The notes: generated by a model not told the origin, from the letters alone. Shown: positions 14,957 through 24,166, counted from the first letter of the stretch. The stretch is 64,000 nt of DNA from Bacillus benzoevorans (GCF_014207535.1 NZ_JACHGK010000014.1:32754-96753); one strand, 5' to 3'. Translations and numbers: made by a program.

Positions 14957-17900
14957 GTGAAAGGTCTAGTTAACTTTGTCTTAAAGAATAAACTGGCTGT
15001 ATGGTTATTAACCATCATCATTACAGTTTCCGGGATATATTCTGGGACACGAATGAAGATGGAGTCGATCCCGAACATCTCCATTCCTTATCTAATCGTG
15101 ATGGGAGTCTATCCAGGCGCCACTCCTGAGCAAGTGATGGAAGACATCTCGATCCCGATGGAAAAGGCGGTCGAGGGACTTGAAGATGTGAAAAATGTTT
15201 TTTCCAGTTCATCATCGAGCGTCTCGCAATTGCAGATTGAATATGAATACGGCATCGATATGAATGAGAAAAAACGGGAGCTCGAGGCCGCGCTTGATGG
15301 CGTGAAACTCCCCGAAGATGCACAGGAGCCGGTGATTACGGCGATCAGTATGAATATGATGCCGGTCATTGCCTTATCAATTAGCTCTACGAAAGAGAAT
15401 ATCGTGGAATTAACGTCCACGGTTGAAGATATTCTTTTACCGAAAATCGAAAAGATTGATGGCGTGGCATCGGCAACGATTAACGGACAGCATGTGAATG
15501 AAGTAGAATTCACCTATAATGAAGAAAAAATGGCCCAGCTTGGTCTGACAGAAGACAAAGTGAAGGAAATGATTCAGGCCAGCGACATGGGATTATCATT
15601 AGGTCTCTATGAATTTGAAACTGGCAAGGAAGCCATTTATGTCGACGGCAAGTTGAAGTCGGCGGCTGAGCTGAAGGAAATGCTCATTCCGGTCACACCG
15701 AGTGCGGCACATCCCGCACCATTTGTGAAACTGGGTGATATCGCTACAATTAAAACAGTCGGGAAAGTAAAATCTGTTTCCCGGACAAACGGCGAAAATG
15801 CAATATCGATTCAAATTGTCAAAGGGCAGCAGGCGAACACGGTGACAGTTGTCAATGCCGTGAAGGATTTAATAAAGGAAGAGAAAGCAAAAATTGACGG
15901 GCTCGTCATTGATGTCACGCTTGACCAAGGAGAACCGATTGAGGAATCTGTTTTTTCCATGGTTGAAAAAGCGTTATTCGGCGGATTGATTGCTGTCTTA
16001 ATCATTCTCTTGTTCCTGCGTGATTTCAAATCGACGATTATTTCGATTATCTCGATTCCAGTTTCGGTATTTATGGCCTTATTGCTGCTGCACTGGCTCG
16101 ATATTACGTTAAACATCATGACATTAGGCGCGATTACGGTGGCGATTGGACGGGTGATTGATGACTCGATTGTCGTCGTCGAGAATATTTACCGCCGTCT
16201 CCATTCAAAAGAGGAAGTCTTGAGCGGGCGCGCTTTAATTCGTGAAGCGACGATTGAAATGTTTAAGCCGATCCTATCCTCTACATTAGTGACGGTGGCA
16301 GTCTTCGCACCGCTGATTTTTGTCGGCGGCATGGTCGGCGAATTATTCATGCCTTTTGCTTTAACGATGACCTTTGCCCTAGGCGCGTCATTAATAGTCG
16401 CGATTACGATCGTGCCTACCCTTTCTCACACTTTATTTCGGAAAAAATTGTACGGTGAGAAAACGAAGAAAAAACATAAAGGTGTCGGCGAACTCGCGCA
16501 ATGGTATAAGTTTATTTTAGAAAAAGCATTAAACCATAAAGTCATTACCTCCACGATTGCGATTGTGCTCTTGGCCGGTTCCTTAGCGTTAACGCCGCTG
16601 ATCGGTTTTTCCTTCATGGGTTCCGGGGAAGAGAAGGTGATGTATTTAACGTACACACCAAGAGCCGGTGAGCTTAAGGAAGAAACCTTAGCCAATCTGG
16701 AACAAGTGGAACAGAAATTAATGAAGCGTGACGATATTGATATTTTACAATTATCGGTAAACGATGCTGCAAGCGGCGACACGATGATGTCGATGGCCAC
16801 AGGCGGCCGCGACGGCGCTTTAATGTACTTGATTTTTGACAAAGAAATGAAAAATTTCCCTGAGGCTAAAGAAAAAGTCGAGAACTATCTCTTTCATTTG
16901 GATCAGTCGGGCAAGTGGTCGACACAGAACTTCTCTGCCATGTCGATGGGCGGCAATGATGAAGTCAGTTACACCTTATACAGTGAAGACCTTGATGATT
17001 TAAGCACAGCCGTTAAACAAGTGGAGTCAGCTTTAAAAGATGTGAAAGGCTTGAAGGATGTCACATCAGACTATGAGGACCCGTACATTGAGCACTCATT
17101 CAAGGTGAACCAGCAGGAGCTGCTGCAATATGGTTTAACCACGGCGCAAATTGTCATGGCATTAAACACTTCATCGACACCTGAAGTCTTGACGACGGTT
17201 GAACATGACGGCGACGAGGTGAATGTCGTGGTCAAACGGAAGGCAAAGACAGATGCGAAATCCGTAGAGGAATTACTGGCGGCGGAAGTGAAAACAGCGA
17301 TTGGGACGACGATGCCGCTGTCTCAGTTGGTTGATGTTCAAGATGGAACGACTTTAAATACATTAACCCGCTCCCAAGGCGAATATTATGCAACAGTTTC
17401 CGGAACGATTACCGATGATGATATATCCAAAGCAACCAATGCGGCCGATAAAAAAGTAGAGAAGCTTGACCTGCCGAGGGGCGTAACCACGGGTGTTGAG
17501 GGTGTCGCAGCAGATATGCAGGAAACCTTTAAACAGCTTGGGATCGCGATGATTGCGGCAATCTTGATTGTGTACTTCATCCTTGTTGTGACATTCGGTG
17601 AAGGTCTGGCCCCATTTGCGATTCTCTTCTCGCTGCCGTTTACCGTGATTGGTTCCTTTATTGGGCTGTATCTCACCGGGCAGACGATTTCCGTGTCGGT
17701 GATGATGGGAATGTTAATGTTAATTGGGATTGTTGTGACGAATGCGATTGTCCTTGTTGACCGGATTATCCACATGGAACGCGGAGGACTTTCCATGCGT
17801 GAAGCGATTTTGGAAGCCGGAGCAACCCGGCTGCGCCCGATTCTGATGACAGCAATCGCCACGATTGGCGCGATGCTGCCAATGGCGATTGCCGGAGGCG

Positions 17901-18049
17901 GCGGCGGTCTGATTTCCCAGGACCTTGCCACAACCGTCATCGGCGGGTTGTTCAGTTCAACCTTGCTGACATTGGTGATTGTGCCAATTGTGTATGAAAC
18001 GCTTTCGAAAATGCTGAAGAAGAATCGGAAAGACATAGAGGAGAATTGA
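14957..18049 (+). CDS. swrC: RND-family efflux pump (SwrC-like)
   Basis: An inner-membrane proton-driven exporter of about 1,030 residues with 12 expected TM helices and two large extracellular loops. The proton-relay pair is present in AIGRVIDDSIVVVENIYRRL. The N-terminal helix LAVWLLTIIITVSGIYSG and the C-terminal GIVVTNAIVLVDRI repeat the standard RND fold. In B. subtilis SwrC exports surfactin, and related pumps expel acriflavine-like compounds. The GTG at 14957 is chosen because a GGGCGGGTG ribosome site precedes it; a TTG 12 codons earlier would lie at the predicted transcription start. No membrane-fusion partner is adjacent, as is usual for Gram-positive RND pumps. Confidence 0.92.
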   Translation: MKGLVNFVLKNKLAVWLLTIIITVSGIYSGTRMKMESIPNISIPYLIVMGVYPGATPEQVMEDISIPMEKAVEGLEDVKNVFSSSSSSVSQLQIEYEYGIDMNEKKRELEAALDGVKLPEDAQEPVITAISMNMMPVIALSISSTKENIVELTSTVEDILLPKIEKIDGVASATINGQHVNEVEFTYNEEKMAQLGLTEDKVKEMIQASDMGLSLGLYEFETGKEAIYVDGKLKSAAELKEMLIPVTPSAAHPAPFVKLGDIATIKTVGKVKSVSRTNGENAISIQIVKGQQANTVTVVNAVKDLIKEEKAKIDGLVIDVTLDQGEPIEESVFSMVEKALFGGLIAVLIILLFLRDFKSTIISIISIPVSVFMALLLLHWLDITLNIMTLGAITVAIGRVIDDSIVVVENIYRRLHSKEEVLSGRALIREATIEMFKPILSSTLVTVAVFAPLIFVGGMVGELFMPFALTMTFALGASLIVAITIVPTLSHTLFRKKLYGEKTKKKHKGVGELAQWYKFILEKALNHKVITSTIAIVLLAGSLALTPLIGFSFMGSGEEKVMYLTYTPRAGELKEETLANLEQVEQKLMKRDDIDILQLSVNDAASGDTMMSMATGGRDGALMYLIFDKEMKNFPEAKEKVENYLFHLDQSGKWSTQNFSAMSMGGNDEVSYTLYSEDLDDLSTAVKQVESALKDVKGLKDVTSDYEDPYIEHSFKVNQQELLQYGLTTAQIVMALNTSSTPEVLTTVEHDGDEVNVVVKRKAKTDAKSVEELLAAEVKTAIGTTMPLSQLVDVQDGTTLNTLTRSQGEYYATVSGTITDDDISKATNAADKKVEKLDLPRGVTTGVEGVAADMQETFKQLGIAMIAAILIVYFILVVTFGEGLAPFAILFSLPFTVIGSFIGLYLTGQTISVSVMMGMLMLIGIVVTNAIVLVDRIIHMERGGLSMREAILEAGATRLRPILMTAIATIGAMLPMAIAGGGGGLISQDLATTVIGGLFSSTLLTLVIVPIVYETLSKMLKKNRKDIEEN

Positions 18050-18061
18050 ATTAATAAAGAG

Positions 18062-18087
18062 CGGGGCGTCGTAGTGGCGCCCCGCTT
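18062..18087 (+). terminator. Terminator of the RND pump gene
   Basis: GCGGGGCG and CGCCCCGC arms with a short loop, followed by TTTT. It is immediately followed by a REP-like element. Confidence 0.8.
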
Positions 18088-18090
18088 TTG

Positions 18091-18130
18091 AAAACGAGGG
18101 GACGGTTTTTGCGTTTCCCTAAATTTCCCC
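18091..18130 (+). repeat. REP-like element copy 1
   Basis: Contains GGGGACGGTT and CGTTTCCCTAAATT. The orientation is the same as that of the upstream gene, whose stop lies 42 bp before. Confidence 0.7.
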
Positions 18131-18138
18131 AACGGATA

Positions 18139-18260
18139 GGTTTTGGGATTCCAGGTGCTTAAAGGACCCGTGAAGCTTGGCTTCACTCTGAGGGAGAATG
18201 AGTTTGCCGGGGAATTGTTTGGTGGTGCCTGGCACCAAAAATGGACATTTATCCATATGG
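18139..18260. repeat. 122-bp three-palindrome element, copy A
   Basis: Same length and by eye about 85-90% identical to 38799-38920. It carries three dyads in a row: GTGAAGC-TTG-GCTTCAC, TGGTGCC-T-GGCACCA and ATGGACATTTATCCAT. No reading frame is conserved between the copies. A REP-like copy lies just upstream. Confidence 0.8.
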
Positions 18261-18349
18261 GGCGGACAGTGGGGACAGGTACTCTGTCCCTGTTTACGTT
18301 TCAAATCTTCTGTCTCATTGCAAACACAATACACAATTCCATTATCGTT

Positions 18350-18892
18350 TTAATTTTTTGCATCCATTTCCACTTTTCTTCCTATGTAAAATGCTTTTTC
18401 AGCAACCATAATATTTTCTTTAGCGGTAATCTCAGTTGGCACCAACTTCAAGACCGCAGTTTTGCTGCCCAATGATGATTGATATCTCTCTAGGTGATTG
18501 GCCGATAATGGGGTCTTATAATACTGCGGAACATACTTTTCTAAAAGCTGTTGCATGGCCGATGTCGCCTCAGTTAAATCATCCACAATCTCTACTTTTC
18601 CAAACAACATCACACTAAAATATGCCGTATCTGTATTGGCGGGAGTAGGATCGGTCATCGTACCATAATTCTCACTCAAAACAAAAGTAGCATTTGCATT
18701 TCTTTGTAACATATCGATTTTCCTACCCGTCGTTGCACCATGAAAATAAATATTTCCTTCATGCCACACATAATTTAATGGTACAATATACGGCATATCT
18801 TCAGCTGATAAACCTAAATATCCAGTCTGTGTTTTTAAAAGAAATGAGTTTACTTTTTCCTCATCCAGACAAATTCTTGCCGCCATTCTCAT
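18350..18892 (-). CDS. Pyridoxamine 5'-phosphate oxidase-fold protein (NimA-like)
   Basis: A soluble 180-residue protein of the split-barrel FMN-binding group. Features are DMPYIVPLNYVWHEGNIYFHGATTGRKIDML (about residues 32-62), where the HG-A-GRK segment normally contacts flavin phosphate, followed by FGKVEIV. NimA-like members are flavin or haem proteins linked to reductive inactivation of nitroimidazoles, but most have no assigned role. The ATG has an AAGGGGGAA site. An Lrp-family regulator lies upstream on the same strand with a 50-bp gap, so the two may be cotranscribed. Confidence 0.75.
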   Translation of the reverse strand: MRMAARICLDEEKVNSFLLKTQTGYLGLSAEDMPYIVPLNYVWHEGNIYFHGATTGRKIDMLQRNANATFVLSENYGTMTDPTPANTDTAYFSVMLFGKVEIVDDLTEATSAMQQLLEKYVPQYYKTPLSANHLERYQSSLGSKTAVLKLVPTEITAKENIMVAEKAFYIGRKVEMDAKN

Positions 18893-18943
18893 AAAAATTC
18901 CCCCTTGAAATCTTAAATATCTGTATATCCCTCTATTGAAGTA

Positions 18944-19354
18944 TTATTTTATTTTACCTATAGATATATTAACTCTGTAGTTGGCATATTTGAGTATTTC
19001 ATCAAGTGTATTATTTAAAGCCAATTGATCAGAGATGCTGGTTTTAATCATATAGCAGCCTTCACCACTTATACGATAAGCTTCTTTTATATCCGGATTT
19101 TCTTTTATGTATTTTTGAAATTCAAGATGATGATTTGATTTTAAAAAAATCGTTATAAATGCCTGTATACTCTTTCCAAGTTTTAATTCATTTATTGAAA
19201 TAGTGTATTGCTCAATAATCCCCTCATCTTCCATCCTGCGAATTCTATTCCCCACTGCCTGGCCTGTCATATGAATCGATTCTCCGATTTCCTTCCAAGG
19301 TATTCGGGAATTTTCTCTTAATATTTCAAGAATTTGAAAGTCAATTTCATCCAT
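18944..19354 (-). CDS. Lrp/AsnC-family transcriptional regulator
   Basis: A regulator of about 136 residues. The N-terminal winged helix (DEIDFQILEILRENSRIPWKEIGESIHMTGQAVGNRIRRME, given here as residues 2-42 in type only) is classic Lrp/AsnC. The C-terminal half fits the RAM ligand-binding fold, with AYRISGEGCYMIKTSI as the conserved core. The second of two nearby ATGs is preferred because the first abuts the GAGGGGGA ribosome site. It is divergent from the MBL-fold hydrolase gene and precedes the NimA-like gene, which may be its target. The effector, probably an amino acid, is unknown. Confidence 0.85.
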   Translation of the reverse strand: MDEIDFQILEILRENSRIPWKEIGESIHMTGQAVGNRIRRMEDEGIIEQYTISINELKLGKSIQAFITIFLKSNHHLEFQKYIKENPDIKEAYRISGEGCYMIKTSISDQLALNNTLDEILKYANYRVNISIGKIK

Positions 19355-19541
19355 GCCCATTCCCCCTCAAAGACTGTAAAGATTTTCTAATTGTATTGTA
19401 AATGATTCGAAGCGAGATTAGTGATAAAAATTCTTTCATCATGAAACAAAAGGGCGAAAATCCTTTTCGTCAGACTCTGTTAGTAAAAATGTAAGGAATA
19501 TACAATAAACTGGAAAAGAACTTTACGAGGAGAGAAAATCT

Positions 19542-20300
19542 ATGCAGATTCAATTAATACGCCATGCAACACATCTGATTACGTATAAAGGTCTAAAATT
19601 CCTTTTAGACCCTATGTTTAGCGGCCAAGGAACACTTGCACCTATTACTAATGCCGCTAATCAGCATCTTAATAATCCTTTATCTTCACTGCCGCTCAGT
19701 CTGGAGGAGTTAACAGGGATTGATGCCATCATTGTTACACACTTGCACTGTGATCATTTTGATGACGCTGCTATTTCGATTTTACCAAAAGATTTACCAT
19801 TATTTTGTCAGCCTGTAGATGAGCGATTTATCAAAGATAAAGGATTTGAACAGACAATAGCAATAGATGGGGGAATTGTTTGGCAAGGGGTTGAAATAAT
19901 CCGAACAGAAGGGAGACACGGTCATGGTCAGCTGGCAGAAGCAATGGGGGCTGTTTCCGGATTTATTTTAAGAGCAAGTGATGAGCCAACCCTATATATT
20001 ATCGGGGACAGCGTATGGTATTCGGAAATAGGACAAAATTTTAAACAATTTGCTCCTGATGCTGCCATTGTGTTTGCAGGTGAAGCGCGTTTCTTAGAAG
20101 GTCTTCCGATTACAATGGGGATTGCGGATATTGAAAATATTAGACAGACTTCACCACATACGCAACTAATTATTTCCCATATGGAATCTTGGAATCATTG
20201 CTTATTAAAGCGCGAAGAAGTTAGAGATTATATAAGGCAAAACCAATTAGAAAATACAATTTCAGTGCCCGAAAATGGAGAAATTATTGGCATTAGATAG
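19542..20300 (+). CDS. MBL-fold metal-dependent hydrolase
   Basis: A 252-residue metallo-beta-lactamase-fold enzyme. The metal motif HLHCDHFD (about residues 66-73) is present, with further ligands likely in EGRHGHGQ and IIGDSVWYSE and the late histidine in IISHMESWNHC. The N-terminal IQLIRHATHLITYKGLKFLLDP strand resembles the UlaG-like branch, which includes lactonases and phosphodiesterases. The substrate cannot be deduced. GAGGAG precedes the ATG. It is divergent from the Lrp-like regulator with 187 bp between starts, so control by that regulator is possible. Confidence 0.8.
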   Translation: MQIQLIRHATHLITYKGLKFLLDPMFSGQGTLAPITNAANQHLNNPLSSLPLSLEELTGIDAIIVTHLHCDHFDDAAISILPKDLPLFCQPVDERFIKDKGFEQTIAIDGGIVWQGVEIIRTEGRHGHGQLAEAMGAVSGFILRASDEPTLYIIGDSVWYSEIGQNFKQFAPDAAIVFAGEARFLEGLPITMGIADIENIRQTSPHTQLIISHMESWNHCLLKREEVRDYIRQNQLENTISVPENGEIIGIR

Positions 20301-20419
20301 AGGGATGGTTGAAATTCTATAACGGCTTCTTCAAGAGGCGGGACACATCATCCAGATTAGCCTATACTCCATTGGCGACTGTAATAAATTATCAAACTAA
20401 GGAAAGCCTTGAATCACAA

Positions 20420-20462
20420 GAAAGGACGCTTTTGCTTACTTATTTCGGCAAAGCGCCCTTTC
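20420..20462 (+). terminator. Long hairpin downstream of the MBL-fold gene
   Basis: GAAAGGACGCTTT and AAAGCGCCCTTTC pair with one mismatch around a 17-nt loop. There is no T-run, so terminator function is uncertain. The rest of the 280-bp spacer holds nothing I can name. Confidence 0.45.
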
Positions 20463-20581
20463 AGAAAACTTGAATTAAGAAAGATTAATAATGATCCTCC
20501 GTATCTGTCCCCATTTTGTTAATGAGGATTTTATTGAAGTCCATATTTTAGTATCAAAGCATTTAAAGGGTTAGTAGATAG

Positions 20582-20881
20582 ATGAGAGACGAAATTATTT
20601 ATTTAACAACGAATCAAGTGATAGCTATCAATACAGTACAAATTCGCTTATATTCACCTCAAGAGACTATTGGCGTAAAAGACCCTGCACTGCTGGACAC
20701 TAAGCTTAACCGACCGAAACAATCCGCATTTGGTCAAGATGCCTATCCAACCATATATGAAAAAGCAGCTGCACTATTTGAATCCATTGCTAAAAATCAT
20801 GCTTTCCACAATGCAAATAAAAGAACAGCCCTTGCTTCACTTATTATTTTTTTGAAAATAAATCATTATAGATGGACATAG
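20582..20881 (+). pseudogene. Truncated Doc (death-on-curing) family protein
   Basis: A 99-residue protein of the Fic/Doc family. It has the N-terminal YLTTNQVIAIN and the catalytic region HAFHNANKRTALASLIIFL, where the Fic motif HxFxxANKR is visible. Full Doc proteins run to about 125 residues; this one stops right after INHYRWT, losing the last helices. No antitoxin gene is adjacent: the 280 bp upstream have no frame with a ribosome site. Doc toxins phosphorylate EF-Tu. The intact Fic motif means residual activity cannot be excluded, but truncation plus the missing partner point to a decaying remnant. Confidence 0.65.
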
Positions 20882-20962
20882 AATAACTAGAATATGGACT
20901 CAGAGCCTAGACGACTTAATTTTGACCTCAACTAGCTATCCGATAGTTAATAATAAGTAGTA

Positions 20963-21211
20963 TTAATCAAAATCATTTTCTTGTTCAACTTTTAAAATTC
21001 TTCCTGTTTTTGCAACAATCTCAACTTCGAAAATTCTGTTATCTGGTGTTAAAATGAAAACTTCATAAACTAAAACACCATTTTCTAAATCCATATCTAC
21101 GTGTTGAATTTGTCCAGGTACACGTTTAAGTGCAATTTCTTGTGCCTGTTGCTTCGTAATTCTTTGTCTATACATTGGGGCTTGGGTGCCATGATAAAAA
21201 TTTTCATACAC
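20963..21211 (-). CDS. Small PepSY-domain protein
   Basis: An 82-residue protein with no signal peptide. The whole protein fits one PepSY domain: ITKQQAQEIALKRVPGQIQHVDMDLENG then VYEVFILTPDNRIFEVEI and AKTGRILKVE. PepSY domains are thought to inhibit or chaperone peptidases or to bind membrane proteins; here no peptidase is adjacent. A GTG start with AGGAGG 10 nt upstream is preferred, since no in-frame ATG is better placed. The gene stands alone. Confidence 0.8.
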   Translation of the reverse strand: MYENFYHGTQAPMYRQRITKQQAQEIALKRVPGQIQHVDMDLENGVLVYEVFILTPDNRIFEVEIVAKTGRILKVEQENDFD

Positions 21212-21539
21212 TTGGGAATTTCCTCCTCGTTAAATGTTTATCCCCTTATCTATATGTATTAGACAAACTATGAGTGAACTTAATGACCTTTATTCTTCAG
21301 GAACTCTGCTTCTCTACATTTAGAAGATCAACCATAAAGTGATTACTTTTTAAAAAAATAAAGACGTTATACTTTGTTGCTGTTTACTGCACCCAATTTA
21401 TTGGAACGCGTGTGGCTGCATGATTGGATAATCAGGGAGGAATTCAAAAAAGCCATTAGAGAACCGCTTCAGCTCTAATGGCCTTTTTACATTGTAGAAT
21501 TTTGCCTCATATCCGTTTTTCTTTTTCAAAAATTCAATC
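21212..21539 (-). other. Intergenic region with one terminator
   Basis: About 330 bp. At 21447-21487 AAAAAGCCATTAGAG pairs with CTCTAATGGC followed by TTTTT; it serves the YczE-like gene, with the run readable on both strands. Nothing else is evident. Confidence 0.7.
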
Positions 21540-22160
21540 CTAACTGATGGCGTCCATTTGCTCGTGAGCGCGCAATTCTGTCTGTCGCTTCTGCATGAGA
21601 ACCATAAAGAAATTTAAAATCGGTCCTCCTAAAAAGACGGTTAACACGGTTCCGAGACCGATTGGACCGTTAAAGAGGAAGGCTAGTGTTAAGGAAACGA
21701 GATAAATCAAGGTTCTGGAGAAGAGAATCCCTTTTCCCGTCAACTCCCGGATGACCAGCATTAAATGATCGAGTGGTGCTGGCGCAAGATGGGTGTATAG
21801 ATAGACAGCCGTACCCAGCCCAAGGAGAATCACGCCGGTAAGGAAACAAACCAGTTTACTTAAGACTTGTTCAGGCACGATGAAATAAGGGAGCAAATAG
21901 AGCCAAAAATCAATCCCAATACCAGTGACAACAGCCGTCAGCAGTCCGATAAATACAGGTCTTTGTCTTTTTAAAACCGCAATCATCAGGATGATGATCA
22001 GGGCAAGGATGATTTCCCAACTCCCCACTGTCAATCCAATCGTGCGAAACAGCCCAACCAATAGCGCATCATAAGGAGATGCCCCCAAATCGGACTGAAT
22101 CGTGAGCGCAATACCCAGCGTTAAAATGAAAATCCCCGTTACATATTGAATATATTTCAT
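21540..22160 (-). CDS. YczE/YitT-like integral membrane protein
   Basis: A 206-residue membrane protein with about five hydrophobic helices. The opening IQYVTGIFILTLGIALTIQSDLGASPYDALLVGL is typical of the YczE/YyaS family, in which LGASPWD-like motifs recur. Members are linked by context to regulators, and B. subtilis YczE affects surfactin-related activity, but the biochemical role is unknown. The start codon overlaps the stop of the upstream GNAT remnant (ATGA), so it is translationally coupled to a broken gene. Confidence 0.75.
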   Translation of the reverse strand: MKYIQYVTGIFILTLGIALTIQSDLGASPYDALLVGLFRTIGLTVGSWEIILALIIILMIAVLKRQRPVFIGLLTAVVTGIGIDFWLYLLPYFIVPEQVLSKLVCFLTGVILLGLGTAVYLYTHLAPAPLDHLMLVIRELTGKGILFSRTLIYLVSLTLAFLFNGPIGLGTVLTVFLGGPILNFFMVLMQKRQTELRAHEQMDAIS

Positions 22161-22372
22161 TTTTCGACCCCTTTTGCAGGCAGTTCTTTTACCATTAATA
22201 TATGCGGGATGCCGGCGTCCATAAAGACGTCTGACGCTGTGCGATAGCCAAGTTTTTCATAAAAACCTTCTGCCTGCGTCTGCCGGCACACGCTGTCCTT
22301 GATAAACACTTCTTTTCTAATATAAAAGGCTTTTTCTAAATCTTTCTCTGTTGTAATTCTGATTGAGTCCAC
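22157..22372 (-). pseudogene. GNAT acetyltransferase remnant with internal deletion
   Basis: From a GTG at 22372 with an AAAGGG site, the frame gives VDSIRITTEKDLEKAFYIRKEVFI, the first strand and helix of a GNAT acetyltransferase. It then jumps to AEGFYEKLGYRTASDVFMDAGIPHILMVKEL, the last part of the fold. The acetyl-CoA-binding centre (about 70-80 residues) is missing without loss of frame. An in-frame deletion of an ElaA-like enzyme is the simplest reading. It cannot be an active acetyltransferase, but it still couples translation to the following gene. Confidence 0.75.
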
Positions 22373-22659
22373 AGTTTTGCAGCCCTTTCCATTATTATCG
22401 TTGAATAGTATATAAGATGGTGGTTGGATTGTACAGCATTCGCATGGTGATTCATGACAACTATCCAATCCTTTATGATACGAGATTAATATATTTTTAT
22501 ATTGACAGGAAAAATTGATCATGTTATTATTATCTCGAGTTAAATATAATTTAATTAAAGATAATTTAAAACAATGTTTTTAAAGTTAGCATATTTTTTA
22601 TTTTTTTGAATATATATCTTGAATTCAAGATAACAAAAACCAAATTGGAGGAATTTAAA

Positions 22660-23190
22660 ATGAAAAAATGGACAGTAGACCAAACACACTCAACAGTAGG
22701 ATTTGAAGTAAAGCATATGATGGTATCAAAGGTAAAAGGCCAATTTGAATCTTATACAGCAGATGTAGCAGCTGAAGATTTAACGGATCTAACCACTGCA
22801 GCTATTGCCTTTAAATTTGATGTAGCCAGCATTAACACACGTAATGACGATCGCGATAATCACTTAAAATCAGCTGACTTCTTTGATGCTGAGAATAACT
22901 CTTCCATAGAGTTTAAATCTACTAATATCACAAAAGATGGCAGCGACTTCAAGGTAACTGGCGACTTAACGATTAAGGATGTCACGAAACCAGTAACATT
23001 TGATGTTGAATTTGGCGGTAAAGGTACAAACCCATGGGGTGTAGAAGTTTACGGATTTGAAGCAGCAGCTAAAATTAACCGTGAAGAATTCGGTCTTACG
23101 TGGAATGCAGCACTTGAAACAGGCGGGGTACTTGTGGGAAAAGACATCAAAATCAAAGTTGAATTAGAACTCAACCCAGCAGCAGAATAA
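22660..23190 (+). CDS. YceI-family lipid-binding protein
   Basis: A 176-residue protein without signal peptide, so cytosolic. The YceI beta-barrel pattern is clear: WTVDQTHSTVGFEVKHMMVSKVKGQFESY at the start, DDRDNHLKSADFFDAE (about residues 65-80), VTGDLTIKDVTKPVTFDVEF and the closing EFGLTWNAALETGGVLVGKDIKI. Family members bind polyisoprenoids or other long lipids. The start is set by the strong TTGGAGG site before 22660; an upstream in-frame start lacks one. It is monocistronic with its own terminator. Confidence 0.92.
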   Translation: MKKWTVDQTHSTVGFEVKHMMVSKVKGQFESYTADVAAEDLTDLTTAAIAFKFDVASINTRNDDRDNHLKSADFFDAENNSSIEFKSTNITKDGSDFKVTGDLTIKDVTKPVTFDVEFGGKGTNPWGVEVYGFEAAAKINREEFGLTWNAALETGGVLVGKDIKIKVELELNPAAE

Positions 23191-23235
23191 GTACAGTTTT
23201 CAAAAAGAATACTGATAGGATCTACTATATATAGC

Positions 23236-23277
23236 CTTGAAAAGCCATTAGAGAATTGTTGGAGCTCTAGTGGCTTT
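23236..23277 (+). terminator. Terminator of the YceI-like gene
   Basis: AAAAGCCATTAGAG and CTCTAGTGGCTTTT form a long stem with T-run. It is closely similar to the terminator at 21447-21487. Confidence 0.85.
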
Positions 23278-23315
23278 TCTTGTTCGTTTCATTCAGACCG
23301 ATTGTTCGATAAAGT

Positions 23316-23391
23316 TTGAAGTGTTACCGTGACATCCTGAATTTTGTTGTTGGAAAAAATTAGGGAAACGGGGGAACCGTCCCTCTGTTTC
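23316..23391 (-). repeat. REP-like element copy 2 with GTTAC/GTGAC partner
   Basis: On the minus strand it starts TGAAACAGAGGGACGG, where TGA is the stop codon of the SDR gene, and ends GTTTCCCTAATTTTTTCC. It is followed after about 20 nt by a degenerate GTCACGGTAAC palindrome. Confidence 0.75.
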
Positions 23392-24166
23392 ACTGTGCCG
23401 TGTAGCCCCCGTCCATGACAACGGCCTGTCCGGTGACTCCTTTTGCTTTGTCGCTTGCCAGGAATAAAGCATAGTCGGCAACTTCGCGTGTGTCCAATAA
23501 TCGCTTTTGCGGGATTAATGGCAAGAGGATCTCTGCTAACACATCTTCTATAGGAATACCGCGGGTGTTGGCAAGGTCCTCCATTTGCCCGCGGACGAGC
23601 GGGGTATCGACGTATCCTGGGCATAGGGCGTTGACGGTGATTCCGTATCGTGCCCCTTCTAGGGCGGCGACTTTGGTTAAGCCGATTGCTCCGTGTTTGG
23701 CGCTGTTATAGGCCGCTTTACCGGCGAATCCAACGAGACCGTTAATTGAGGCAATATTAATAATACGCCCGAAGCGTTGTTTTTTCATAAGAGGGAAAAC
23801 GCTTTTTGTCAGGATGAAGGGGGCTGTCAGCATGATTTTGACCATCCGTTCGAACATCTCCGTGGGGAAATCCTCCAGCGGTGATACATGCTGCATACCT
23901 GCGTTGTTCACGGCGATATCAACGCGCCCGAATGAGTCTTGGGCTGCCTTCACTAAACGCTGCAGCTCCTTTTCACTTGTGACATCCGCTTTGATACTGC
24001 TGCAATCGAGGCCTGACTCTTGCAGGGTTCCTGCCGCTTCCCTTACTCTTTCCTCATCGATGTCTGAAAGCATAACCTTCGCACCATTCTCCGCAAATAA
24101 TTTCCCAATTTCAAATCCAATTCCGCTTGCCGCCCCGGTAATAATGGCAACTTTGTTTTTTATCAT
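23390..24166 (-). CDS. SDR dehydrogenase, probable 3-hydroxybutyrate dehydrogenase
   Basis: A cytosolic NAD-dependent oxidoreductase of 258 residues. It has the Rossmann motif TGAASGIG (10-17), NNAG, an active-site Ser in IASINGLVGF, and the YNSAKHG catalytic Tyr/Lys pair. CPGYVDTPLVRGQ and the following insertion ANTRGIPIEDVLAEILLPLIPQKRLLD resemble D-3-hydroxybutyrate dehydrogenases, which convert 3-hydroxybutyrate to acetoacetate. The start has GGGAGGGACGAGG. It is monocistronic; its stop codon lies inside a REP-like element. Other SDR substrates remain possible. Confidence 0.82.
   Translation of the reverse strand: MIKNKVAIITGAASGIGFEIGKLFAENGAKVMLSDIDEERVREAAGTLQESGLDCSSIKADVTSEKELQRLVKAAQDSFGRVDIAVNNAGMQHVSPLEDFPTEMFERMVKIMLTAPFILTKSVFPLMKKQRFGRIINIASINGLVGFAGKAAYNSAKHGAIGLTKVAALEGARYGITVNALCPGYVDTPLVRGQMEDLANTRGIPIEDVLAEILLPLIPQKRLLDTREVADYALFLASDKAKGVTGQAVVMDGGYTAQ

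Noticed and set aside
17386..18186. 266-residue minus-strand frame opposite the RND pump
   Set aside because: It is a shadow of the strongly supported pump gene.
22606..22659. Earlier start of the YceI-like protein
   Set aside because: The strong TTGGAGG site belongs to the ATG at 22660, and the extra residues do not fit the family.
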